Counted from the first letter of the stretch, positions 15,876-24,504 are shown. The stretch is 64,000 bases of DNA from Paraburkholderia domus (GCF_905220705.1 NZ_CAJNAT010000013.1:116500-180499); one strand, 5' to 3'. The notes: a model not told the origin generated them from the letters alone. Numbers and translations are program-made.

Positions 15876-17810
15876 ATGGTCGAAAGAAAGCGAATTCATG
15901 CTTTGCTCCTCGCCGCAGCGATCGCCACGATTGCGCCGGCCTGTCAGGCGCAAAACACCACCGACTGGCTGGCGAACACCTATGGCACTCTCGCTGCCCA
16001 CGTGGGTAACACCGCGCGGTCCATGTGGGTCGCGCCCGAAGGTGTCATCTATACGTCCTCCATGTGGGACGAGTACGAGGGTGGCGTCGCCATCTACCAG
16101 AACGGCAAGAGCCTCAGCTCGATCGGCGCGCACGGCGAGTTTCAGGGCAGTGCGATTACCGGCAACGCGACGTCGATCTTTGTGGCACTGCAGCCTGGCG
16201 GGTCGTACGGAAGCGGCGCGGTGGGACGATACAACCGCACCACCAAGGCTCGCGATCTTTTGATTCAGGTGAGTGCGTTGAGCAACCAGCCTCGGATCGA
16301 CGTCGTCACCGGACTCGCCACGGCGGGCTCGCTCCTCTATGCGAGCGACTTCTATGGCAATCGCGTCCGGATCTTCACTACCAACGGTGTCTGGCAGCGG
16401 GACATCAACGTCTCGGGCCCGGGCGCGCTCGCACTCGATGGTGCAGGCAACGTCTGGGTCGCACAGAAGAGTGAGGGCTCGATCGTCGGGTTCGGTCCAA
16501 CCGGCGCTCTGCTGAACACCATTCGGATGCCCAGTGGGTCACATCCGTCGGCGCTCTATTTCGATGCGTCGTCGGGGCAACTCATGGTCGGGGACGAAGG
16601 CCCCGACATGAACATCAAGCGCTACACGCTCTCGGGCACGCCGACGCTGACCGGTACCTTCGGCGTTCAGGGCGGTTATCTCGACGCCACGACGGGAATC
16701 AAAGGCCTGGTCGGTGCGAAGCGCTTCACCCGTGTCGCCGGCATCGGCAAAGACACCGCAGGCAACCTCTATGTGCTCAACAACCCGTGGGGCGGCAGCT
16801 GGGACCTCGGCCGCAACGGCGGCACCGACATTCATGCGTATAACAGTGCCGGCAACCTGCGGTGGACGCTTCAGTCCCTCAACTTCGAGGGCATCGCCGC
16901 GCCGGACCCGGGTACCGACGGCGCCTACTTCTATGGCGGCACCAACATCTACACCGGCAGCGCAGGGGGCACCTTCGTCGCGAACACCGTCGATCCGTTC
17001 GCCTACCCGTCTGATCCACGCATCAACATGAACGATCGCGCACGGGATGAGCACTTCAGTGAACTTGCCGCTGTCGGTGCCAACCGGATCCTCGTGGCGA
17101 CCAGCCAGAATCCCGATACCTTTTACTTCTTCCACTTCAATGCTGCGAATGGCTACATCGCCATACCGGACGCCACGCTTCCCGGTACGGCGTTCAAGAC
17201 GAGCGCATTGGTCAGGGACGGATTCTGCATCGACAGCAAGGGAGGCGTGTGGGCCGGCCTGGACAAGACCGGTTACATCTACCACTACCCGCTGACCGGC
17301 TTCGACGCCAGCGGCAAGCCAACATGGGGACCCGGCATCCCCATCCGCATTCCCGACAGCATCAAGCCGTTGACGCGCATCGTCTACCTCGCGGACAGCG
17401 ACACCATGATTCTCGGACAGGGCATCGTCGGGAGTACGGACTGGACGTCGATAGGCACGCGGATCGAGGTGTATCACGGCTGGAGCGCGGGCAATACCAC
17501 GGCACCCAATCCGGTGATCAACCTCCCCCACACCGGCGCCAAGGCGATTGACGCGGCCGGCAACTATCTCTTCGTCGGCTACTGGTTCAGCGGCAGCGGG
17601 CAGGCCTTGCCGAACATCGACGCCTTCAATCTCGCGACAGGCAACCTTGACACCACGCTGGTCGACACTAGTACCAGTACCGTGGACGCCAGCAGCGCCA
17701 TCGATTCGATGTACGGCATCAGGGCATATCTTCGATCGACGGGCGAGTACGTGGTCACGAAGAACAACGTCAAGGGCTCCAGTATCACCGTTTATCGCTG
17801 GACGCCCTGA
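15876..17810 (+). CDS. Secreted NHL/SMP-30-like beta-propeller protein of unknown function
   Basis: This ~644-residue exported protein has a signal peptide (MVERKRIHALLLAAAIATIA, cleavage probably after ACQA). The rest is repeated beta-rich blades with NHL-type phrases such as 'GALALDGAGNVWVAQ', 'GIGKDTAGNLYVLN' and 'FCIDSKGGVWAGLD'. I chose ATG 15876, which follows aggagagcag; ATG 15846 would put charged residues ahead of the signal. No catalytic motif is recognised. It stands alone between the prp cluster and the phc locus. Such propellers often bind sugars or proteins outside the cell. Confidence 0.7.
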   Translation: MVERKRIHALLLAAAIATIAPACQAQNTTDWLANTYGTLAAHVGNTARSMWVAPEGVIYTSSMWDEYEGGVAIYQNGKSLSSIGAHGEFQGSAITGNATSIFVALQPGGSYGSGAVGRYNRTTKARDLLIQVSALSNQPRIDVVTGLATAGSLLYASDFYGNRVRIFTTNGVWQRDINVSGPGALALDGAGNVWVAQKSEGSIVGFGPTGALLNTIRMPSGSHPSALYFDASSGQLMVGDEGPDMNIKRYTLSGTPTLTGTFGVQGGYLDATTGIKGLVGAKRFTRVAGIGKDTAGNLYVLNNPWGGSWDLGRNGGTDIHAYNSAGNLRWTLQSLNFEGIAAPDPGTDGAYFYGGTNIYTGSAGGTFVANTVDPFAYPSDPRINMNDRARDEHFSELAAVGANRILVATSQNPDTFYFFHFNAANGYIAIPDATLPGTAFKTSALVRDGFCIDSKGGVWAGLDKTGYIYHYPLTGFDASGKPTWGPGIPIRIPDSIKPLTRIVYLADSDTMILGQGIVGSTDWTSIGTRIEVYHGWSAGNTTAPNPVINLPHTGAKAIDAAGNYLFVGYWFSGSGQALPNIDAFNLATGNLDTTLVDTSTSTVDASSAIDSMYGIRAYLRSTGEYVVTKNNVKGSSITVYRWTP

Positions 17811-17920
17811 TCGTGCGTTTCGTCGATGAGAGCGTTATGCACGGCGGGCGATGCACCCGTCCTTCATTGAGCTTCCGGGTTCGGCCCAACAGCAGACCTC
17901 CGTCGTTCCCGCCTAGATTG

Positions 17921-17950
17921 TCGACAGCTTGAAATTTTTATCAGTAGAAT
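17921..17950 (+). promoter_or_regulatory. Candidate sigma-70 promoter for the phc operon
   Basis: TCGACA (one mismatch to -35) and TAGAAT (one mismatch to -10) are 18 bases apart, with an AT-rich spacer. The site is about 140 bases before the chosen phcB start and overlaps a TTG that would otherwise be the longest phcB start. Confidence 0.4.
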
Positions 17951-18087
17951 GCTGCAATCGCAAAGGTCCGGATCGTTCCGACACCGGTCTTCAGGCCCAC
18001 GAGGCGCTGAACTGGCCGACCTGCTGGCCCGGGTATGGCACCAGATTTCAAACCAACTTGTCGTGGTACTTACCTAGCCTCAATACT

Positions 18088-19494
18088 GTGTATTCCAAAA
18101 CGCAAATCGATCCGGTAGTGAGCTTCCGCAACTCGCAGGGCGAGCAGGTGCGGGGCACGATCATCAATCTCCAGCGAAAGTCCCTGGTGATGGAGGTCTA
18201 TAACCCGTACTCGATTGTCCAGGTCAGTGAGGTGCTGAGCGACCTGTCGGTCAAGATGGGCGTGGAGCACGCCTATTCGGGCAAGGCGGTCGTAATCAGT
18301 ATGGTCAACACCGGCCTGACAGCCATTGTCTCGGTGACGCTGATCGCCGAGTGGCTGGAACTGAGTGGCGGCGCGCTGGAAGCGCGTGCGGTGGGGGAAG
18401 AAGCCCGCCGGTACGTGCAGGACTGGTCCGAACGTTTCAAGATCCGCCGTGACTATCAAATCGCGGTCAACCAGATCCGGGCTTTTCTCTCGGACATGTC
18501 GCGCTGGGTCGAGCAGGCGGACCTGGCCGACACCATGCCGAAGGATGGCAAAAGCCTGCGCGAGGACTTCTTCCTCGAACTGGCGTCGCCACTGATGGAA
18601 AGGACCAAGTCCTACTTCGACGATTTCGAAGGCGAGGCGCGCCTGGTCGACGAAGAACTGGCGCCGGCACACCGTGCCTTTGCCCAGGCCGCGCTACATC
18701 CCCTGCTGCTGCGCTCGCCCTTCGTCTTCCGCACCTTCACGAAGCCGCTGGGCTATGCCGGTGACTACCAGATGGTCAACCAGATGCTCGACGATCCCCG
18801 CCAGGGCCCGAGCACGTATTTCCAGATCGTCAACGCGGCCTTCCTGCAGACGGCCGTGGCCCGCGCGCACCGCAATCGCGTCGAGCTGCTGGTGAACTAC
18901 CTGACCCGGCTGGCCGATGAAGCGCGCGCCGCGCGGCGGCCGTTCCGGGTGCTGAACGTGGGTTGCGGCCCCGCTCAGGAGATCCAGCGCTTCATGCACG
19001 AATACGACGAACCGGAGTGGCTGACATTCGAACTGCTCGACTTCAGCCAGGAGACACTGGACTGGACGCGCGACCGCCTGGCGGCCGTCGCGCAGAAAAC
19101 GGCCGCGCGTATGACCATTAGCTACACGCATGAGTCGGTCCACCACCTGCTCAAGCGCCGGATCGATGCGGACGCACCGGACGTCCGCGAGTTCGACGCG
19201 GTCTATTGCGCCGGCCTGTTCGACTACCTGTCAGACAAGGTCTGTGCCCGGCTGAACCAGCATTTCGCCAGCCGCACCAGACGGGGCGGCCACCTGCTGG
19301 TCACCAATGTCCACGCCGACAACCCGGAGCGCTTCAGCATGGAGCATGTGCTGGAGTGGTACCTGATCTATCGCAACGAGGCACAGATGGCCGAAATCAT
19401 GCCGGAGAACTGCGGCGAGCCGCGCCTGTACACGGACCCGACCGGGGTTAATGTGTTTGCCGAGGTGATGATCGGCCAGCAACAAGTAGCCTGA
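18088..19494 (+). CDS. phcB: PhcB-type SAM methyltransferase, 3-hydroxy fatty acid methyl ester autoinducer synthase
   Basis: This ~468-residue protein has a PilZ-like N-terminal region (about 5-55, 'VVSFRNSQGEQVRGTIINLQ') and a C-terminal class I methyltransferase with motif I VLNVGCGPAQEI near residue 287. In Ralstonia PhcB makes 3-hydroxypalmitate or 3-hydroxymyristate methyl ester, the quorum signal sensed by PhcS. The following genes (kinase, two receivers) fix the identification. The start is uncertain: the frame is open to TTG 17929, but that overlaps a likely promoter, and GTG 18088 lies just before the conserved YSKT sequence. The stop is one base short of phcS. Confidence 0.8.
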   Translation: MYSKTQIDPVVSFRNSQGEQVRGTIINLQRKSLVMEVYNPYSIVQVSEVLSDLSVKMGVEHAYSGKAVVISMVNTGLTAIVSVTLIAEWLELSGGALEARAVGEEARRYVQDWSERFKIRRDYQIAVNQIRAFLSDMSRWVEQADLADTMPKDGKSLREDFFLELASPLMERTKSYFDDFEGEARLVDEELAPAHRAFAQAALHPLLLRSPFVFRTFTKPLGYAGDYQMVNQMLDDPRQGPSTYFQIVNAAFLQTAVARAHRNRVELLVNYLTRLADEARAARRPFRVLNVGCGPAQEIQRFMHEYDEPEWLTFELLDFSQETLDWTRDRLAAVAQKTAARMTISYTHESVHHLLKRRIDADAPDVREFDAVYCAGLFDYLSDKVCARLNQHFASRTRRGGHLLVTNVHADNPERFSMEHVLEWYLIYRNEAQMAEIMPENCGEPRLYTDPTGVNVFAEVMIGQQQVA

Positions 19495-19495
19495 G

Positions 19496-20833
19496 ATGAC
19501 GACATCCCTGGCTGGGCTCCATTCGAACTATCGTGAAGAGTTTCGCGATTACCGGTTGCTGTGCAGCAAGGCTGGCGGCCTGACCGTGATCGTGCTGGTG
19601 CTGATGGGCGTGGCGCTGGACTATGTCGTGTATCCGGCTGAGCAGAAGCGCTTTGCCATCATTCGGGTGCTGACCAGCGCAGCCATCGGCCTGGCATTGC
19701 TCTCGCTCTACACGGAAACGGGCAAACGCCACGTGCAGGTCATCACCTTCTTCTGGCTGCTGCTGCCGCAGGCAATGATCTCCTGGATGATTTATGCCAC
19801 GCAGGGCGGGGAGTCGCTGTTCTATGCCGGGCTTATGCTGACGATCTTTGCGGTCGGGATCCTGTTCCCCTCCGGCTACTGGCAGACGCTGGCATTCGGC
19901 CTGGCCACGGTCGGGCTCTACTACGTCGCCTGTGTGGCACACCCGAGCGGCATACAGGACCCAAGCAAGTTTCAGTTCCAGCTCATCCTGATCTTCTTCT
20001 GCGCGTTGGCCAGCTCCATTTACACCTACTTCAACGAGAAGGGCCGTTTCCAGCTTTTCCGGCTCAAGGATGAGGTGGCGCACAAAAACGACGAGCTCGC
20101 CCGTACCAATGAAAGCCTCGCGCAGATCAAGGGCCAGTTGCTGCAGCAGGAGAAGATGGCTGCAATCGGTACGTTGTCCGCGGGGCTGCTCCACGAGGTC
20201 AACAACCCGGTGAACTTTTGCCTGATGGCCATCGAAGTAGCCATGGAGGAACCGCAGGCCAAGGACAGCCCGTCGCTGCAGGAGTGCCTGATGGATGCCA
20301 AGCAGGGCATGCACCGCATCCAGCATATCGTGTCGGACCTGAAGACCTTTGCCTACCGCAAACCCGGCGCGGCGGCAGACGACGTGCCGTTCCTGTTCGA
20401 GAAGGCGCTTGACTCGTCGACCCGGCTGAGCGCACATGAGCTGCGCGGCGTGAAGGTTACACGCGAGCTGCCTGGCGACACCCTTGTGCTGGGCGACGAA
20501 GCCGCCATCATCGGCGTGCTCATCAACCTGTTCTCGAATGCCTCACTGGCCATGCACAAGGCCGGCACCGTTTCGCCGCAGGTCCATGTCACGGCGCAAT
20601 GGCGCGACGGCCGGCTGCACGTCAATGTGCGCGATAACGGCCCGGGGATCGCCGCGGAGAATCTGGCGCGGGTGTTCGAACCATTCTTCACTACCCGCGA
20701 AGTCGGCCAGGGCCTTGGCCTTGGCCTGTCCATCAGCTATGCGGTGGTGGAGCGGCACGGCGGCACACTGTTTGCAGAAAGCCAGTTGGGCGAGTGGACC
20801 GCGTTCAACTTCGACCTGCCGCGTGTCGAGTGA
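19496..20833 (+). CDS. phcS: PhcS-type membrane histidine kinase
   Basis: This 445-residue sensor kinase has about six membrane segments between residues 28 and 178, a coiled linker, and phosphoacceptor His233 in LSAGLLHEVNNPV. The ATP-binding domain shows an N-box (NLFSNAS), G1 DNGPGI near 384 and G2 GQGLGLGLSISY near 405. PhcS senses the methyl ester signal and controls PhcA activity through PhcR. It begins one base after phcB and ends overlapping phcR at TGATG. All catalytic boxes look intact. Confidence 0.85.
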   Translation: MTTSLAGLHSNYREEFRDYRLLCSKAGGLTVIVLVLMGVALDYVVYPAEQKRFAIIRVLTSAAIGLALLSLYTETGKRHVQVITFFWLLLPQAMISWMIYATQGGESLFYAGLMLTIFAVGILFPSGYWQTLAFGLATVGLYYVACVAHPSGIQDPSKFQFQLILIFFCALASSIYTYFNEKGRFQLFRLKDEVAHKNDELARTNESLAQIKGQLLQQEKMAAIGTLSAGLLHEVNNPVNFCLMAIEVAMEEPQAKDSPSLQECLMDAKQGMHRIQHIVSDLKTFAYRKPGAAADDVPFLFEKALDSSTRLSAHELRGVKVTRELPGDTLVLGDEAAIIGVLINLFSNASLAMHKAGTVSPQVHVTAQWRDGRLHVNVRDNGPGIAAENLARVFEPFFTTREVGQGLGLGLSISYAVVERHGGTLFAESQLGEWTAFNFDLPRVE

Positions 20834-20850
20834 TGTCGAGTGATGTCGAG
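20821..20850 (+). repeat. 10-bp tandem repeat at the phcS-phcR junction
   Basis: Three adjacent 10-mers, GCGTGTCGAG, TGATGTCGAG and TGATGTCGAG, span the phcS stop and phcR start. The second and third units are identical, and each contains TGATG, a stop-start overlap. Gain or loss of one unit (10 bases) would alter which ATG couples to the phcS stop. Confidence 0.75.
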
Positions 20851-21252
20851 ATGAGCGAGACCCAGCAAGCGCGGCAGACTGTCGTCTACGTCGATGATGA
20901 GGAGTTGGCCCGCAAGTACTTTGCGCGCTCGGCCGGCAGCGACTATGAGGTGCTGCTCGCCGACGGCGCGGACGAGGCCATGTCGATCCTGCGCCGCGAA
21001 GGTCCACGGGTGGCGATCCTTGTGACCGACTTTCGCATGCCGGGGCGGCACGGCGGCGACCTGCTGCGGCAGGTCTCGCAGGAGTATCCGCATATCGTGC
21101 GGATCCTGGTGACAGCCTATGCGGACAAAGACGCGCTGGAAGCGGTCAATTCTGGCAAGGTGTTCCGAATCCTGGAGAAGCCGCTAGGCGTGCGCACGGT
21201 CCGCGAGGTGCTGGCATCAGCGACAACGGCCCCGCTATTGCGCCCGAGGTGA
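20833..21252 (+). CDS. phcR: PhcR receiver domain, truncated response regulator
   Basis: This 139-residue protein is a single receiver domain (about 14-128). It has acidic residues in YVDDEE, the phospho-acceptor Asp in LVTDFRMPG, Thr in ILVTAY and the conserved Lys in ILEKPLG. Ralstonia PhcR is about 55 kDa and carries a kinase-like output domain after the receiver. Here translation stops at 21250-21252 after 'REVLASATTAPLLRPR', and only the tail of the kinase domain survives downstream in another frame. ATG 20833 overlaps the phcS stop; ATG 20851 is the alternative. PhcR is probably reduced to a phosphate acceptor, or non-functional. Confidence 0.75.
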   Translation: MSSDVEMSETQQARQTVVYVDDEELARKYFARSAGSDYEVLLADGADEAMSILRREGPRVAILVTDFRMPGRHGGDLLRQVSQEYPHIVRILVTAYADKDALEAVNSGKVFRILEKPLGVRTVREVLASATTAPLLRPR

Positions 21253-21440
21253 TGCAGTGCTTGCTGGTCGACCCAGTTATCACGAACGCCGGCGTTAGCG
21301 GCTTCGGCATGATTTTCTGCAACCGCGTCATGCAGTCCTTTGGCGAGAGTGTCAGGATCGCATCCGCGTCCGGCGCCGGCATGGCCATGACGCTGGAATT
21401 CCCAAATTTCAAGGATCGAATGCACAGGAGTTACCAATGA
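21252..21440 (+). pseudogene. Remnant of the PhcR kinase output domain (G2-box tail)
   Basis: This 62-residue frame contains 'SGFGMIFCNRVMQSFG' followed by 'SASGAGMAMTLEFPNF', which is the G2 box and last strands of a histidine-kinase ATP-binding domain. There is no H-box, N-box or G1 box. It is out of frame with the receiver, and its ATG overlaps the receiver stop. Its own stop overlaps the phcQ start as ATGA, as the true end of phcR would. The reading is that about 150-250 residues of PhcR were deleted and the frame lost. A separately translated small protein is possible. Confidence 0.7.
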
Positions 21441-22447
21441 GCGATACGATTGCCAACCAGACACCGCCCCCGGCGATTCTGTTCGTTGATGACGAAGCCA
21501 CCGCGGTCAAATACTTCGAGCGCGCCATCGGCGCGATCGCGCCGGTGGTGACGGGCGCCTCCGTGGAGGACGGCAAGGCAATGCTGGATGCCCACGCCGC
21601 CAGCCTGGCCGTGCTGGTGTCCGACCAGCGCATGCCGGGCGAACATGGCAACGAACTTTTGCGCTATGCGCGCGAGCGCTATCCCCACATCGTCCGGATC
21701 CTGACGACGGCCTATTCGGAACTGGACCAGACTGTCGAGGCCGTCAATCAAGGCCAGATACATCGCTATATCAAGAAGCCGTGGGACATCAGCGCGCTGC
21801 GCATGGAGATGAAGCAGGCGCTGGAGCTGGCGGGACTGCGCAAGGAACGTGACCAACTCGTGCGCGAAAAGCTGGGGGTCATGCAGGCCCAGACCGTGGC
21901 CACCCGCATCGGCACAGTGCACACGCTATGCGCCAGCCTGATCGGCCCGGGCCGCTTCCAGCCGGTGGAAACCTACCTGACCGGTACCGGACTGGCGGGT
22001 ACGCGCAATGTGGAGCCGGACTGGCAGCGTATGGACTACGCCGACCTGGTGCGTGCCGAGAGTGAATCCAGCGGCAGCTTCGGCCACGCGGTCAGCACGC
22101 GCCTGGTGGAGTTGCGTACGCAGCATGCGGGGCGCAGCGCTGCTGATGCGATGCAGGTCTTCACTGAAGTCCTTGGTGCCACAGTACGCGGCGGTGGCGA
22201 TGCGCTGATCTGGACTTCGCCGACCACGCTGAACGAGTTCCTCACCCGGCCGGTGGGTCAGGCCGTATCGGCCGAGCACGCCGGCTGGCTGGCCTGCCTA
22301 CTGTGGCTGGAAGAAGCCGGCGGCGCCCTGCAGTTTGTGCGTGAAGGTGACACCATTGTCTGCCGCGCCGGCACACACGCTGCAAGTTTTGCGGCCGACC
22401 GCCTGGCAGTCTGGATCGAGCGGTTCTCGGAGCCGGCGTTCGAGTAG
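21437..22447 (+). CDS. phcQ: PhcQ-type response regulator
   Basis: This 336-residue protein has an N-terminal receiver (about 12-130, Asp in VLVSDQRMPG, Lys in YIKKPWD), a short helical linker and a C-terminal ~190-residue domain of no recognised fold. Ralstonia phcQ follows phcR and encodes a receiver protein that influences PhcA control. ATG 21437 follows aggag at 21425-21429 and overlaps the phcR remnant stop. The gene looks intact even though phcR is broken. Confidence 0.78.
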   Translation: MSDTIANQTPPPAILFVDDEATAVKYFERAIGAIAPVVTGASVEDGKAMLDAHAASLAVLVSDQRMPGEHGNELLRYARERYPHIVRILTTAYSELDQTVEAVNQGQIHRYIKKPWDISALRMEMKQALELAGLRKERDQLVREKLGVMQAQTVATRIGTVHTLCASLIGPGRFQPVETYLTGTGLAGTRNVEPDWQRMDYADLVRAESESSGSFGHAVSTRLVELRTQHAGRSAADAMQVFTEVLGATVRGGGDALIWTSPTTLNEFLTRPVGQAVSAEHAGWLACLLWLEEAGGALQFVREGDTIVCRAGTHAASFAADRLAVWIERFSEPAFE

Positions 22448-22523
22448 GCGAAGGAGACGACCCGCGCTCAAAAGGGGCGCAACGAGCGGTGATTGGCTCG
22501 TAAGGCCACAAGGCTTCGCCGGT

Positions 22524-23435
22524 TCACGAGAGCGCTATCTGTTCAGGAAGTTGAATGGCAAGTTGATGCATTGACTGTTCGAGCGTCAGGTCCGATGTGT
22601 CGAGCGTCATATTTGCCAACTGATACAGATTTTCGCGCGCATCGAGCATGCGATGAATGTGCTCCAGCGCCTCGCGTTGCAATGCCGGCGTCGCGATGCG
22701 CGCGTCGTTCTGCGCCATCACGCGGGCGAAGTGCACTTCCGGCCGCGCTTTCAGCCACACCGTATAAAACGTGCGCAGCAGCAATTCATAAGTAGCGGCC
22801 TCGGCGACGATACTGCCGCCGGGAGACAACACGACGCGGGGATAGGTATCGATGATCTGCTCGACGCAACGGCGCTCCAGCCGCCGCATACCCGTCTGTC
22901 CATAGAGCGTGATCACTTCGCCAATGGCGATGCCTGCCTCCTGTTCGATCATCTTGTCGAGTTCGACGAACGGCACATCGAGCCGTGCGGCAAGCAGCGC
23001 GCCGAGCGTCGATTTGCCGGCGCCGCGCAAGCCGATCAACGCAACTCGCCCGCCGGGCCCGACGCCGGTAAATTCCGGCGCCGAGATCAATTGCTGGCGC
23101 AGCCGCGCCAGCGTCGCGGGTGCTTGCTGTTTGAGATATTGCACAAGCATCGTCAGATCGGCGTTTTGCGCAGTGCCGTCGGATAGAAAGTCCTGCATCG
23201 GCACATTGAGCGCGACGGATAGTTTGTGCAGCAGCGCGACCGATACGTTTCCTTCCCCACCCTCGACTCGTGCCAGATAAGGCACGGACACGCCCGATTG
23301 CGCGGCGAGCTGCTTGCGCGTCATACCGCGCTGCGCCCGCAGGACACGCACGCGCCGCGCCAGATTGGCGAGCAGGTTGTCCTGTTCGGATTTCGCGGCA
23401 AGTGATGCAGCGGGTTTCGGGTTCTGGGTCGCCAT
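22524..23435 (-). CDS. BoxR-like transcriptional regulator (XRE HTH plus shikimate-kinase-like domain)
   Basis: This 303-residue regulator has an XRE helix-turn-helix at about 27-82 ('MTRKQLAAQSGVSVPYLARVE') and a C-terminal shikimate-kinase-like domain with P-loop GLRGAGKS at 135-142. This architecture is that of BoxR/BzdR, repressors that sense benzoyl-CoA-type ligands through the kinase-like domain. It is divergent from a CoA-ester catabolic operon, and two near-identical palindromes lie in the gap, one near each gene. The effector is therefore probably an acyl- or aroyl-CoA made by that operon. It is convergent with phcQ, 76 bases away. Confidence 0.85.
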   Translation of the reverse strand: MATQNPKPAASLAAKSEQDNLLANLARRVRVLRAQRGMTRKQLAAQSGVSVPYLARVEGGEGNVSVALLHKLSVALNVPMQDFLSDGTAQNADLTMLVQYLKQQAPATLARLRQQLISAPEFTGVGPGGRVALIGLRGAGKSTLGALLAARLDVPFVELDKMIEQEAGIAIGEVITLYGQTGMRRLERRCVEQIIDTYPRVVLSPGGSIVAEAATYELLLRTFYTVWLKARPEVHFARVMAQNDARIATPALQREALEHIHRMLDARENLYQLANMTLDTSDLTLEQSMHQLAIQLPEQIALS

Positions 23436-23542
23436 ATCTGTTCTTGACGGGAAAGCCGCATTTTACGCGAGCGCCCGTTCCAATCGTCTCCATCGCGGCC
23501 GATGCCGTAATGCGCGTCTCGCAGGTATAGGTTCGCTCGTAA

Positions 23543-23562
23543 AACTATATTATAAGATAGTT
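23543..23562 (+). promoter_or_regulatory. Operator-like palindrome 1 (BoxR-like)
   Basis: AACTATATTATAAGATAGTT is a 20-base near-perfect dyad with one mismatched pair. It shares the core TAT-n-TTATAA-n-ATA with the palindrome at 23663-23678, exactly 120 bases away, and lies 108 bases upstream of the regulator start. It is a likely site for the divergent repressor. Confidence 0.6.
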
Positions 23563-23662
23563 AAATGATGGCGGCCACGCGTTCAAGATGAATTACATCG
23601 CAGATTTCACGTAAAAATAGGGGTATACGCCGAATTTCAGGATTTCGGTTGCATTCCAAAAA

Positions 23663-23678
23663 ATATCTTATAAGATAT
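23663..23678 (+). promoter_or_regulatory. Operator-like palindrome 2 (BoxR-like)
   Basis: ATATCTTATAAGATAT is a perfect 16-base palindrome 28 bases before the crotonase ATG, where a bound repressor would block transcription. The core matches the dyad at 23543-23562. Confidence 0.65.
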
Positions 23679-23705
23679 CTCTCATCGAGCGACCCTGGTG
23701 GAAGA

Positions 23706-24464
23706 ATGACTGACCGATTACTGAATGTGCAGTTAAACGGCGCGGTGGCCCATGTGGAACTGAACCGGCCCGCAAAGCGCAACGCGCTCAACGAAGCGCT
23801 GATCGACGCCCTCGATGCGGCTTTCGCAAGCTTTGGCGATGACGTCCGCGCGGTGGTGTTGTCTGCCGCGGGCGAGCATTTTTGCGCGGGCCTGGATCTG
23901 GCCGAAAACAGCGTTCGTGCCCCCGTCGATATCTTGCGTACCTCGCAACGCTGGCATCAGGTGTTTCATCGCATCCAGTTCTCGAACAAACCGGTCGTCG
24001 CGGTGTTGCAGGGCGCCGTGATCGGTGGCGGGCTCGAGTTGGCGCTGGCGGCCCACGTCCGCATCGTCGAAGTGGGGGCGTTCTTCCAGTTGCCGGAGGC
24101 GCAGCGCGGGATCTTCGTCGGTGGCGGCGCGTCAGTGCGTGTCGCGCGCGTGATCGGCCCGGACCGCATGACGGAGATGATGTTGACCGGCCGCCGCTAT
24201 AGCGCCGAAGACGGTCATCGTCTGGGCCTCGCGCACTACCTGGCCGATGCGGGTCACGGCCGGCAGATGGCCGCGCAACTGGCCGAACAGGTGGCGGGCA
24301 ACTCGTCGCTGTCGAATTGGGCGGCAATCAATGCGGTGCCGCGTATTCACGACATGTCGATGAGTGACGGCCTGTTCACCGAAGCGCTGACTGCGGCAGT
24401 GACGCAAAGCAGCCACGACGCGCGTGAACGGATGGAAGCGTTTCTGAACGGTAGCCGCAGCTAG
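23706..24464 (+). CDS. Crotonase / enoyl-CoA hydratase family protein
   Basis: This 252-residue crotonase has the oxyanion-hole segments AGEHFCAGLDLA (about 58-69) and AVIGGGLELALAAHVRI (about 105-121). The usual catalytic glutamates are at 'QLPEAQRG' and nearby. It would hydrate an unsaturated acyl-CoA or act as a related hydrolase or lyase. ATG 23706 is used; upstream in-frame codons lie inside the operator. First gene of a four-gene operon, followed by a 3-hydroxyacyl-CoA-dehydrogenase-like enzyme. Confidence 0.85.
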   Translation: MTDRLLNVQLNGAVAHVELNRPAKRNALNEALIDALDAAFASFGDDVRAVVLSAAGEHFCAGLDLAENSVRAPVDILRTSQRWHQVFHRIQFSNKPVVAVLQGAVIGGGLELALAAHVRIVEVGAFFQLPEAQRGIFVGGGASVRVARVIGPDRMTEMMLTGRRYSAEDGHRLGLAHYLADAGHGRQMAAQLAEQVAGNSSLSNWAAINAVPRIHDMSMSDGLFTEALTAAVTQSSHDARERMEAFLNGSRS

Positions 24465-24504
24465 TGGCGAGCCACGCTGCCCCTCAAGACACAGGAGACA
24501 GGTT

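Noticed and set aside
17929..18087. TTG start giving a 521-residue PhcB
   Set aside because: The extra 53 residues show no conserved features, the TTG overlaps a promoter-like site and has no ribosome site.
22524..23435. Shikimate kinase (aroK)
   Set aside because: The kinase-like domain follows an XRE helix-turn-helix in a divergent regulator arrangement, as in BoxR.
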